A DNA stretch of 5,886 nucleotides, taken from the NCBI GenBank assembly GCA_026692885.1, contig JAPLNJ010000801.1, positions 1 through 5,886 on the forward strand, given 5' to 3'. Shown here in pieces: positions 1 to 5,142 of the stretch; position 1 is the first letter of the stretch; each line of letters opens with the position of its first letter. Under the pieces are notes generated by a model. The model was not told where the DNA came from. It saw only the letters and a program-made list of their open reading frames with translations, and searched no databases. The translations under genes were made by a program, and so were the position numbers. This DNA comes from Planctomycetota bacterium (GTDB lineage Bacteria > Planctomycetota > Planctomycetia > Pirellulales > Pirellulaceae).

Positions 1-1281
1 CACGCGATGGGCGCTCTGTTCGGGGGCGGGATCACGTGCAGCGCCCTGTACCACGGCGAGCACGGGCTGACAGATCAGCAGGTGCTCGATATGGCCAGTC
101 GCGGACCCGAGGGCCAGCTGCTCGACGCCTGGAACGAACCCAGCTGCCGCCACGGCACGCTCTCCAATCCGGCCTACCTCGATTACCTGCTCTCCTCGTG
201 CAAGCAGCAGATCGACGCCGGAGCCGATTACCTGTTCATGGACGAGATCAACGCCGCCTTGCAGGCCGATGAGGGATTTGACGACTACTCGATCGCCGAC
301 TTTCGCCAGTTTCTGCTGAAACGTTACGGCCAGCAGGGCTGGAAGGCGACGGACGCCCGCTGGCAGGATGTCCTTAAGATCGACCTGGCCAACAAGGACG
401 TGGTGCCGGACGGGACCATAGGTTCCTTCCATTACCGGGCCTACTTAAAGTCCCTGCGGCTCACCGCCAATCCGCACGTGGCCGCGAATCCGCTGGCGGC
501 CGACTGGCATGCGTTCCGGGACCAGCGCGATGACCGGGCCTGGAAATGGCTCACCGACGCGATTCGCGCCCACGCCGCGACACGGGGCCGCCGCGTGTTG
601 ATCAGCGGCAACGGCCTAGCCCGGTACGTCGATCTCCAGGTGTTGGGCGTGTGGGAGCAGTGGCGCATTGCACAGGGCCGGATTGACCTCTCCGAGAGCC
701 AGATCGAGCAGTGGGGTTCGACGGTGGCCTCGGGCTGGGGACTGGCCGGCAAGCGGCTCCCGGTCGTCTTGTTTCACGACTGGGGCTTTGGCGGATTTCC
801 CTGGATGGAGCTCCCGCCCGAGGACCGGCGACTGTGGATTCGCGTCCGCGGAGCGGAGATCTACGCGGCCGGCGGCTTCTTCGCTTTCCCGGTGCATGGG
901 CCAAGTGGCAACGACGCTCGCCAGGACGGCACGCTGCCCGAAATCGCTCGCCAGAGCCAGTTCTACCATCAGCACCAGGATCTGTACCTGGATGCCGAAC
1001 TGCTGGGCTTCGAGCCGTTGGAGACCAGCGGGCCAGGGCTGAGCTTGGCGCTCTGGCGCCGTAGGTCGCCGCCGAGCCTAATCCTGCACATGATCAACCG
1101 TGAGACCGTCGACGGATATCCGAAACACCGTGCAGCCGTGACTGCTGTTCGCCGCGGGCTGATCGTGGATGTTTACGAGGTTGGTCCGAGAGCTAGAAGA
1201 AGGCGGCGATCAGCTGCCTGGCGGCGGCCAACCCTGCTCCCATGTCCGTGCGCATGCCGTTTTTTTCGGGAGCACGGGTGA
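1..1281 (+). CDS. TIM-barrel glycoside-hydrolase-like protein, 5' partial, degraded 3' end
   Basis: The frame is open from the first base, and the first ATG (position 7) has no ribosome-binding site, so the true start probably lies upstream. The visible protein has the style of a secreted or periplasmic carbohydrate-active TIM barrel. A strand with acidic residues (DYLFMDEIN, residues about 74-82 from the ATG) is followed by FRQFLLKRYG, a pattern seen in clan-A beta-galactosidase-like enzymes. There are many Trp and aromatic residues (VLFHDWGFGGFPWMEL). A C-terminal beta-domain seems to begin at LILHMINRE, about residue 358. After about residue 390 the sequence becomes Arg-rich and low in information (RARRRRRSAAWRRP), which looks like out-of-frame translation. 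A plausible true continuation in another frame, PMSVRMPFFSGARVKEVLIA, lies within 1230-1346. I infer a frameshifted, probably inactive gene. The substrate and exact family cannot be named from sequence alone. Confidence 0.6.
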   Translation, partial: HAMGALFGGGITCSALYHGEHGLTDQQVLDMASRGPEGQLLDAWNEPSCRHGTLSNPAYLDYLLSSCKQQIDAGADYLFMDEINAALQADEGFDDYSIADFRQFLLKRYGQQGWKATDARWQDVLKIDLANKDVVPDGTIGSFHYRAYLKSLRLTANPHVAANPLAADWHAFRDQRDDRAWKWLTDAIRAHAATRGRRVLISGNGLARYVDLQVLGVWEQWRIAQGRIDLSESQIEQWGSTVASGWGLAGKRLPVVLFHDWGFGGFPWMELPPEDRRLWIRVRGAEIYAAGGFFAFPVHGPSGNDARQDGTLPEIARQSQFYHQHQDLYLDAELLGFEPLETSGPGLSLALWRRRSPPSLILHMINRETVDGYPKHRAAVTAVRRGLIVDVYEVGPRARRRRRSAAWRRPTLLPCPCACRFFREHG

Positions 1282-1346
1282 AGGAAGTTCTAATAGCCGC
1301 TCGCCAACGTCCTGTCTGCCGTGTGCCTTTGGAGTCCTGGTGCTAG
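1230..1346 (+). pseudogene. Possible out-of-frame C-terminal piece of the upstream hydrolase
   Basis: In the third + frame this stretch reads PAPMSVRMPFFSGARVKEV and continues to RPVCRVPLESWC before a TAG. The alternation of hydrophobic beta-strand residues with GARVKEVLIA resembles the C-terminal beta-sandwich often found after TIM-barrel hydrolase domains. It lies where the main reading frame has become an Arg-rich tail, so a frame change between about 1160 and 1230 would join the two. The junction is not clean and the link is inferred. Confidence 0.3.
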
Positions 1347-1420
1347 TATCCACCAACGATCGCCGCAGTTGTGAAGTCGGAGTGTGTCCAGGGTATCATC
1401 CGCAGCGGACCGCGGCAATC

Positions 1421-1618
1421 GCGTTTCCCGATACCAACGGTTGCGACCTGCGGTACGCAAAATGGGCAGAGACACCGGCCATCGGCAACGGCCGGTTGGG
1501 CTCGATGGTGTTCGGCGGTGTGGACGAGGAGGATGTCCAGTTGAACGCGGAATTGCGGATGGGTACCAATTCCGGCGGATCTCCGGGCGCTTTTCGCGAT
1601 TTGAGTGCTGGCCAATAG
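1421..1618 (+). pseudogene. Remnant of the N-terminus of a GH95-type alpha-L-fucosidase
   Basis: In the second + frame the stretch from about 1448 reads LRYAKWAETPAIGNGRLG and then SMVFGGVDEEDVQLN. GH95 alpha-L-fucosidases start with a beta-sandwich domain carrying a signature like W-x-E-A-L-P-I-G-N-G-R-L-G-A-M-V-F-G-G, then E-x-x-Q-L-N-E-D-T-L-W-S-G, and the match is good up to QLN. After that the expected NEDTLWSG becomes NAELRMGTNSGG and the frame stops at 1616-1618. Only about 60 residues of a family of roughly 700-800 residues are present, and no catalytic part remains. The upstream part of this frame (1169-1420) has no recognisable protein character and no obvious start or signal peptide. 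It is a gene fragment, possibly cut when the adjacent element was inserted or by a deletion. Confidence 0.6.
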
Positions 1619-1681
1619 CTGAAGAGAAATCGGCTGCTGCCGAGTGAGGGGCAAGAAATAATCAGGAACAGGCGGCGGGCC

Positions 1682-1706
1682 GCACCCGACAACGTGTGTC
1701 CGGTGC
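1682..1706. repeat. Imperfect inverted repeat (hairpin) in the left intergenic gap
   Basis: CACCCGACA (1683-1691) can pair with TGTCCGGTG (1697-1705) across a five-base loop, with one C-C mismatch; G1682 and C1706 add a closing pair. On the + strand a short T-run follows only at about 1721, and on the - strand none follows, so a rho-independent terminator is not well supported. The gap 1619-1826 holds nothing else clear apart from a possible tiny - strand reading frame. This is where the left boundary of the - strand element should lie. Confidence 0.35.
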
Positions 1707-1716
1707 AGGCCCGTGC

Positions 1717-1848
1717 CTACTTTTGCCGTTGCTGCTCCATTAACTGAACCCGCGGCGGTATGGCTCCCGAAACTGACATCCGGGGCAACTCCTGGCGGAC
1801 GATACCAGCTGTAGACGAGACACGAATCAGCCGCTCCACTCCCGGCAC
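1717..1848 (-). CDS. Possible 43-aa small ORF overlapping the nuclease 3' end
   Basis: This - strand frame starts at a GTG at 1848, with AGGAG just upstream, and overlaps the last 22 bases of the nuclease gene. It reads [20 protein letters not shown] and ends with PPRVQLMEQQRQK before a TAG. The composition is protein-like, with a basic and polar amphipathic C-terminus, and the position immediately after the nuclease would fit translational coupling. There is no recognised domain, the spacing between the Shine-Dalgarno and the GTG is short, and the ORF is small enough to be chance. It could also be the tail of a decayed gene. Confidence 0.25.
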   Translation of the reverse strand: MPGVERLIRVSSTAGIVRQELPRMSVSGAIPPRVQLMEQQRQK

Positions 1849-2672
1849 TGACTCCTGGCGAAGTCGCACATGCCGCAGTGGAACCCCGGCCGGAAGTTGA
1901 ACTGGCCACGGTCCAGGGCGTCGAGATACTCCCGGATCACTGCGAACAGCCGGCGAAAATGAACATCCGTGCGGGCAGCGTAGTGGTGGAACTCGATCTT
2001 GGGCGTCTTGGTTTGGATCAGGGATCTGATCTCCAGACCCCCTTCATCCCCGCCGGTTGCCTGCCGAAACAAGTACGCGTAACTCGACAACTGGATCTCG
2101 TGCGTGATCTCGAACGGCGCCGCTGACTTCGCGGCGGTCTTGAAATCGCAGATCCGCGGGCCGTATTCGTCATCCTGAATCAGATCAACTATACCGAGCA
2201 ACGGGATGCCGAGATCTTCACCCGTGGCCGGATCGATCAGCGGGGCCTCCAGCGATGTCTCGACTGCGATGGGCCTGGGTTCCTGGTCACCAACGTGTTC
2301 CAGGTAAGCCTGCACCAGCCCAGTCGCCTGCTGCTTCAACCGCTGACTTTCGTCGGCGGAGTCAAGCTGCAGATCCTCGGCCGCAATCGCTTCGTCCCAG
2401 GTGTCAACAAGACGCTGCACAACGCCGTTCGCGTCCAGAGTGATGCCGAGCTGGCGATGTCTGTAGTGTACTTCGAGCGAATCGTGGACTCTCTGGCCGC
2501 AGAACAAGGCTGGCGTCGTCGGAGTCCGTATTCCATCAACATAATGGATGCGGAACGCCAGCGGACACCGCAGCCACAGGTTGAGGCGGCTGGGGCTGAT
2601 GTAGTCCCAGACGCCGTTGGGCCGATGTTCTTCGGTTTCTGTGGTTTCTGAAGTCAAGGCAGCCGTGCTCAT
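1827..2672 (-). CDS. PD-(D/E)XK nuclease, Cas4/AddB/RecB-like, with four-Cys Fe-S signature
   Basis: This 281-aa protein matches the RecB/AddB-like (PDDEXK_1) nuclease fold. In order: [12 protein letters not shown] with Cys36; the early helix motif GQRVHDSLE with His63; GIVDLI with the metal-binding Asp163; the core motif CDFKT with Asp176 and Lys178; the QLSSY motif (Gln194, Tyr198); and a C-terminal Cys266-x2-Cys269-x6-Cys276. One distant N-terminal Cys plus three C-terminal Cys is the arrangement that holds a 4Fe-4S cluster in AddB, Cas4 and Dna2. All expected catalytic residues are present, so metal-dependent DNA cleavage, probably exonucleolytic, is likely. The start at 2672 is chosen because its ATG overlaps the TGA of the preceding gene (ATGA) and GGAG lies seven bases upstream. 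The reading frame stays open far upstream to 3680, but that part is only a shadow of the preceding gene. There are no CRISPR repeats or other cas genes here, so a Cas4 role in spacer acquisition is not supported. Confidence 0.9.
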   Translation of the reverse strand: MSTAALTSETTETEEHRPNGVWDYISPSRLNLWLRCPLAFRIHYVDGIRTPTTPALFCGQRVHDSLEVHYRHRQLGITLDANGVVQRLVDTWDEAIAAEDLQLDSADESQRLKQQATGLVQAYLEHVGDQEPRPIAVETSLEAPLIDPATGEDLGIPLLGIVDLIQDDEYGPRICDFKTAAKSAAPFEITHEIQLSSYAYLFRQATGGDEGGLEIRSLIQTKTPKIEFHHYAARTDVHFRRLFAVIREYLDALDRGQFNFRPGFHCGMCDFARSQCREWSG

Positions 2673-3181
2673 GCGGCAGCTCCGCTCAGGGCCGCATCCA
2701 GTGCCACGCGCCGTTCCTTGATGGCCTTCAAGGTGTCGATCAACGAGCTGGCGTCCAGGCTCGACAGATTGGTCAGCGGCTTGCCGAACATCTTGCTGGC
2801 GAGTTCTTCCAGGCGACGCACACCCAGACCCTTGATCTGCAGCGACAGCTGGCTGGCAAAGTCCAACTGCTTCTGTGACGCCCGATGATTGGCGCTGCCG
2901 GTGGGGGCATTGCCGTTGCCGTTCTGGGGCGTGCCGTTGCCGTTGCCGTGCCCGTTGCCAGAGTTGGCAGTCGCTTCGGCCGGACGTTGCCGGGACAGTT
3001 CGTCGTTCACGGCCTGACTGCAGGCGACGTAAGCGTTGCGAACATGACGCTGGAACGTTTGAAGATCGTTTTGCAGCAGGGTTCCCTCCAGTTCGACCGT
3101 GACGTGGCATGTGGCACCGACGCTGCCATAATCGGGCAAGCCAAGTTTCTTGCTCAGGCCGACGTTCAAGACAAGTGGCAT
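2669..3181 (-). CDS. Two-domain 170-aa protein with Gly/Asn-rich linker, putative DNA-binding partner of the nuclease
   Basis: The ATG at 3181 has a strong Shine-Dalgarno (GGGAGG, eight bases upstream). Residues 1-65 form an alpha/beta domain ([20 protein letters not shown], then a helical part with [12 protein letters not shown]). Residues 68-100 are a low-complexity linker rich in GNGNG. Residues 101-170 are a helical domain beginning [12 protein letters not shown] and containing [13 protein letters not shown] and [10 protein letters not shown]. The layout of a (T/S)xKQ helix followed by ASxLID helices resembles C-terminal tails I remember from phage recombination or single-strand annealing proteins, but I cannot name a domain. 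The TGA overlaps the nuclease ATG by four bases, so the two proteins are probably co-translated and may act together on DNA ends. Function is inferred from context; gene reality is well supported. Confidence 0.85.
   Translation of the reverse strand: MPLVLNVGLSKKLGLPDYGSVGATCHVTVELEGTLLQNDLQTFQRHVRNAYVACSQAVNDELSRQRPAEATANSGNGHGNGNGTPQNGNGNAPTGSANHRASQKQLDFASQLSLQIKGLGVRRLEELASKMFGKPLTNLSSLDASSLIDTLKAIKERRVALDAALSGAAA
2909..2961. repeat. CCGTTG-type microsatellite encoding the Gly/Asn linker
   Basis: On the + strand the sequence repeats units such as TTGCCG and CCGTTG with small variations. On the coding (-) strand this gives GGCAAC-type hexamers that encode alternating Gly and Asn in residues about 74-91 of the 170-aa protein. 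All unit changes seen keep the reading frame, as expected for a flexible linker whose length may vary between relatives by slippage. Confidence 0.6.
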
Positions 3182-3199
3182 TGGTAAAACCTCCCAGAA

Positions 3200-3473
3200 T
3201 TAGATTGTGTGGCGATCGCGAGATATGTCCCAGCCTGGTGCGATCCCAGCGGCGTAGATGGTGCTTCGCGAGGTGCAGCTTCCCTGCTGGGCTTCTGACT
3301 GGGCAAACAGCGTTGCTGGATATCGGCTGCGCCCGGTCTCGTTGCACACAGCCAACACGCGGATCGTCTCGCCCAGCATCCGGCCGTCGGCCCAGAACCG
3401 GTAGCGTGGCTCTGCTGGCGTGCGAAACGGTCGACGCCGGGATTGGAGGGCTCCCCGTCTCCTGAGCCGTCAT
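3200..3473 (-). pseudogene. Frame-disrupted small gene of unknown function
   Basis: A convincing protein stretch ends at a TAA (3200-3202), only 18 bases before the ATG of the 170-aa gene, which fits an operon. It reads [20 protein letters not shown] then [20 protein letters not shown] and ends [13 protein letters not shown]. This frame has no ATG, GTG or TTG before its internal Met at 3379 (59 aa from there) and meets a TGA at 3470-3472. In the neighbouring frame an ATG at 3473 gives [16 protein letters not shown], which could be the original N-terminus if one base was gained or lost near 3420-3435. The ATG at 3473 lacks a well-spaced Shine-Dalgarno. The likely readings are a frameshifted gene, a sequencing error, or a shorter gene starting at 3379. 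The family is not recognised. Confidence 0.45.
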
Positions 3474-3658
3474 CCCCTTGTTTGGCGGTACGCAGCGAAG
3501 CGTTGCACACGTGGTGCCCGAGCGTCCCACGGGCGGGGCGAATCGTAGCGGCGTCGCCTTCGCCGGCCGCGAGGTTGTCGTCGGCCACGGGATTGCCCAG
3601 CCCGCAGCGTGAAGACGTCGACCAGCGGGCGGGCCTTCAAGAGCATTTCGGAGGCAAT
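3474..3658 (-). other. Coding-like debris between the 67-aa gene and the frameshifted gene
   Basis: No intact gene can be placed here. Two short - strand pieces in different frames look more protein-like than random: IASEMLLKARPLVDVFTLRA at about 3598-3658, and VADDNLAAGEGDAATIRPAR continuing to [16 protein letters not shown] at about 3469-3588. They could belong to one gene broken by an indel near 3597, but neither has a ribosome-binding site or a recognised motif. Treat as decayed sequence of unknown origin. Confidence 0.25.
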
Positions 3659-3689
3659 CGGGCGCAGGACGCGTGGGCAAGGCTGAACG

Positions 3690-3893
3690 CTAGGAAATGG
3701 ACCGAGCACGGCGCGGTCTCCTGTGGAAGCGGGTGGTTCCTGGGGCCTCGTGTTCGTCCGAGTCGATGACGAGCGGTTGGCGATCCCGTTCGACGGGATG
3801 ATGCGTCAAGACGACAAAACCGAGCCGTGCAATGGTTGCGGGATCTTCGCCAGTAGCGCGGGCAACAGCTCGGTCCAAATGGGCTTGGGTCAT
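3690..3893 (-). CDS. Small 67-aa protein, MTQxxLDRAVxRATGE family (unknown function)
   Basis: The ATG at 3893 is preceded by purine-rich GGAAAGAAGGAAGG, a clear ribosome-binding site. The protein begins MTQAHLDRAVARATGEDPAT and continues IARLGFVVLT, then has a His- and Asp-rich middle and a basic tail RFHRRPRRARSIS. I remember short proteins with this N-terminal helix from many planctomycete genomes, all of unknown function; the helix may be a small binding or regulatory module. A terminator-like hairpin just upstream separates it from the operon above, so it probably has its own promoter in the 3894-3941 spacer or depends on read-through. No transmembrane segment or catalytic motif is visible. 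Confidence 0.75.
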   Translation of the reverse strand: MTQAHLDRAVARATGEDPATIARLGFVVLTHHPVERDRQPLVIDSDEHEAPGTTRFHRRPRRARSIS

Positions 3894-3941
3894 GGGTCCT
3901 TCCTTCTTTCCTTTTCAAAGCGTTGGTGCAAGAAACGAAAA

Positions 3942-3967
3942 GAGCCTCGCTGCGTGGGCAGAGGCTC
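3942..3967 (-). terminator. Rho-independent terminator-like hairpin
   Basis: GAGCCTC (3942-3948) pairs perfectly with GAGGCTC (3961-3967). Inside, TGC (3951-3953) pairs with GCA (3958-3960), leaving a four-base loop. Read on the - strand the stem is followed directly by TTTTCGTTTC, a short U-tract. It lies 64 bases after the end of the interrupted 165-codon gene and 48 bases before the start of the 67-aa gene. It therefore probably ends the upstream transcript, or acts as a leader attenuator for the small gene. Confidence 0.7.
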
Positions 3968-4030
3968 GTAGAAACACTGGACGATTGGGGATGCGGACAC
4001 CGCAGGTTACGGTTCGGACCGAAGCCGCTG

Positions 4031-4528
4031 TCAACTGGCCAGACTCTGCTCGAACACGGACAGCGGCACGGCGACACTGTGATAGTCGTATCCGTCATCG
4101 CCTTCGATCAGCACGGCCGACCACAGCACCCACGGATGCGGTTGTTGCGGTGCTGGCTGGCGAATGAAGTCGGCGTTGCTCAACAACAGCAAGTCGTTTT
4201 TGCCTTCGCTGGGCGGCCACGTGAAATCGTCCGGTAAGTCGACGACACGCAGTAGTTCGCCATGCTCGTCGCAAGCGTCCAGCGGGCGAGTGTCGTCGCT
4301 GTCGGCGATGGCAGAGATGGTTGGTGGCAGGGATTCGTACCACCACAGCGCCGGTAAACCCTTTCAGAGCAGGCTCGTGACATGGAACCGATCGCGAACC
4401 ATGTAGCTTAGGAAGCGATGCCCTTCCGTGGCGACAAACCGGCAGAGCGGTTCGCATAGCGGAACCAGACCGTAACGCAGGTCCTCGTGGTATTCGTGGC
4501 CGTGGACCTGCAGGATCAAGTAACGCAT
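4031..4528 (-). pseudogene. 165-codon gene interrupted by one in-frame TGA; unknown function
   Basis: The ATG at 4528 has an excellent Shine-Dalgarno (AAAGGAG, seven bases upstream) and overlaps the end of the 91-aa gene. The first part, MRYLILQVHGHEYHEDLRYG to SYMVRDRFHVTSLL, is 54 aa and stops at TGA (4364-4366). The same frame then continues without another stop for 110 codons with clear protein character: KGLPALWWYESLPPTISAIA, then LRVVDLPDDFTWPPSEGKND, then HPWVLWSAVLIEGDDGYDYH, ending FEQSLAS at the TGA at 4031-4033. No start codon with a ribosome-binding site follows the internal TGA, so the two halves belong to one gene. A single C-to-T change from CGA would explain the stop. I see no catalytic motif or known domain. 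The terminator at 3942-3967 follows it. Confidence 0.75.
4364..4366 (-). other. In-frame TGA codon (codon 55) of the 165-codon gene
   Basis: The codon context is CTG CTC TGA AAG GGT on the - strand. The reading frame is the same on both sides, so it is a substitution and not an indel. It may be a nonsense mutation, a base-call error or a recoded site. The sequence downstream has no convincing selenocysteine insertion hairpin close to the UGA. Confidence 0.7.
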
Positions 4529-4791
4529 GAAACGGCTCCTTTCGTTGAGTCGGCCGGCGTCAGCCAATGCTGCTCCAGCCACTGCCGCTCGGCGTCCAGG
4601 GCTTGGCTGCGATGCGGGTAGGGTCCGAGCCTTGGACCAGAGGCCGGCGACATGTCGGCCCACCACTGGCCCTGTGCGTCGGGTTCGACGTGTGAGCCAC
4701 GGCTGATGGTGAGCTGCCCAAGCGTGTGCAGGTCCAGGTCTTCGGTGTACACGCAACGGACGGTGCCGTCTGGAGTGATGACAAGTTGCAT
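4516..4791 (-). CDS. 91-aa conserved-type hypothetical protein (MQLVITPDGT family)
   Basis: The protein begins MQLVITPDGTVRCVYTEDLD, continues LHTLGQLTISRGSHVEPDAQ, has a Trp-rich centre (GQWWADMSP, GPRLGPYPHRSQAL) and ends in a helix with WLEQHWL. The alternating hydrophobic N-terminus suggests a small beta-sheet domain followed by one helix. I recall similar short proteins in planctomycete accessory regions, where function is unknown. An in-frame GTG at 4806 would overlap the preceding stop as GTGA, but it has no Shine-Dalgarno. The ATG at 4791 has GAGGA eight bases upstream and is preferred. The 3' end overlaps the start of the next gene by 13 bases, supporting translational coupling. Confidence 0.75.
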   Translation of the reverse strand: MQLVITPDGTVRCVYTEDLDLHTLGQLTISRGSHVEPDAQGQWWADMSPASGPRLGPYPHRSQALDAERQWLEQHWLTPADSTKGAVSCVT

Positions 4792-4802
4792 GGTGATCGT
4801 CC

Positions 4803-5042
4803 TCACTTGGGCCGGCGCAGAATGTTGCGGCGCGGGCGATCCACCAGTAGCGTATCGAGCACGTTCTGGACCTGCGAGAGTTCCTGGGTGACGTGCTGAC
4901 GCAGACCTTGGTTGTCACGGAGGGCCTGGGGCTCGACACCGCGGACCATCCGTTGGCACTGGGCGACGACATCGTCGAGTTGCTCGTTGCTACGCACGTT
5001 GAGCTGCTTGAACCGCTCGAAGAATTCGGTCAGGTTGTTCAC
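4803..5042 (-). CDS. 79-aa helical hypothetical protein
   Basis: The ORF starts at GTG 5042 and reads MNNLTEFFERFKQLNVRSNE, then QLDDVVAQCQRMVRGVEPQA, and ends LLVDRPRRNILRRPK. Nearly the whole length is predicted amphipathic helix with a strongly basic tail, which suggests a small oligomeric or nucleic-acid-associated protein. There is no recognised domain. The start codon has only a weak upstream GGGA. It is the first gene after the recombinase and its hairpin, and its TGA lies directly before the Shine-Dalgarno of the 91-aa gene, so the two are probably one transcript. Confidence 0.75.
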   Translation of the reverse strand: MNNLTEFFERFKQLNVRSNEQLDDVVAQCQRMVRGVEPQALRDNQGLRQHVTQELSQVQNVLDTLLVDRPRRNILRRPK

Positions 5043-5056
5043 GGCCGAATCCCGAA

Positions 5057-5142
5057 ATTATGCGGAGTCCAGGATTATGCTGACTTCCACGCGAAAGCCC
5101 CGGTTTTTCGGGGGTGCGCGCGATGGCGGGATGCGCATAATC
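5057..5142. repeat. Three copies of ATTATGC / GCATAAT around the recombinase 3' end
   Basis: ATTATGC occurs at 5057-5063 and GATTATGC at 5073-5080, spaced 16 bases apart. The inverted copy GCATAATC is at 5135-5142, overlapping the recombinase stop codon and adjoining the palindrome ATGCGCAT (5131-5138). On the - strand the first two copies read GCATAAT and could act as -10 boxes or an operator for the 79-aa gene, or as recombinase binding sites. I cannot decide between these. Confidence 0.4.
5098..5113 (-). terminator. Hairpin after the recombinase gene, weak terminator candidate
   Basis: CCCCG (5098-5102) pairs with CGGGG (5109-5113) across a six-base loop. On the - strand the stem is followed by CTTTCGCG, only a short T-run. 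It lies 27 bases past the recombinase stop and is suitably placed to separate the recombinase transcript from the genes that follow. Confidence 0.4.

Noticed and set aside
602..975. Open - strand frames of 100-119 codons opposite the hydrolase-like gene
   Set aside because: High-GC antisense shadows rich in Arg, Pro and Ser, with no ribosome-binding site or motif.
1827..2672. CRISPR-associated Cas4
   Set aside because: The fold and cysteine pattern fit Cas4, but no repeats, cas1, cas2 or other cas genes are in the window. A general RecB/AddB-like nuclease call is safer.
2673..3680. A 617-codon - strand frame that appears to extend the nuclease N-terminus by 336 residues
   Set aside because: The extra part is rich in Arg, Gln, Pro and Ser and runs out of frame over the well-supported 170-aa gene. 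The nuclease start with its ATGA overlap and Shine-Dalgarno explains the real gene.
3443..4237. Several overlapping + strand frames of about 80-110 codons
   Set aside because: They lie antisense to the 67-aa gene, terminator and interrupted gene. Their composition is shadow-like and no start signals are seen.
4300..4366. Selenocysteine reading of the in-frame TGA
   Set aside because: A weak stem (TGGTGG/CCACCA) starts about 18 bases after the TGA, but it does not have the layout of a bacterial SECIS, and nothing suggests a redox enzyme.
4529..4972. Long - strand frame upstream of MRYLILQ
   Set aside because: It is a shadow of the 79-aa and 91-aa genes, which are read in other frames; only the part from 4528 is genuine.
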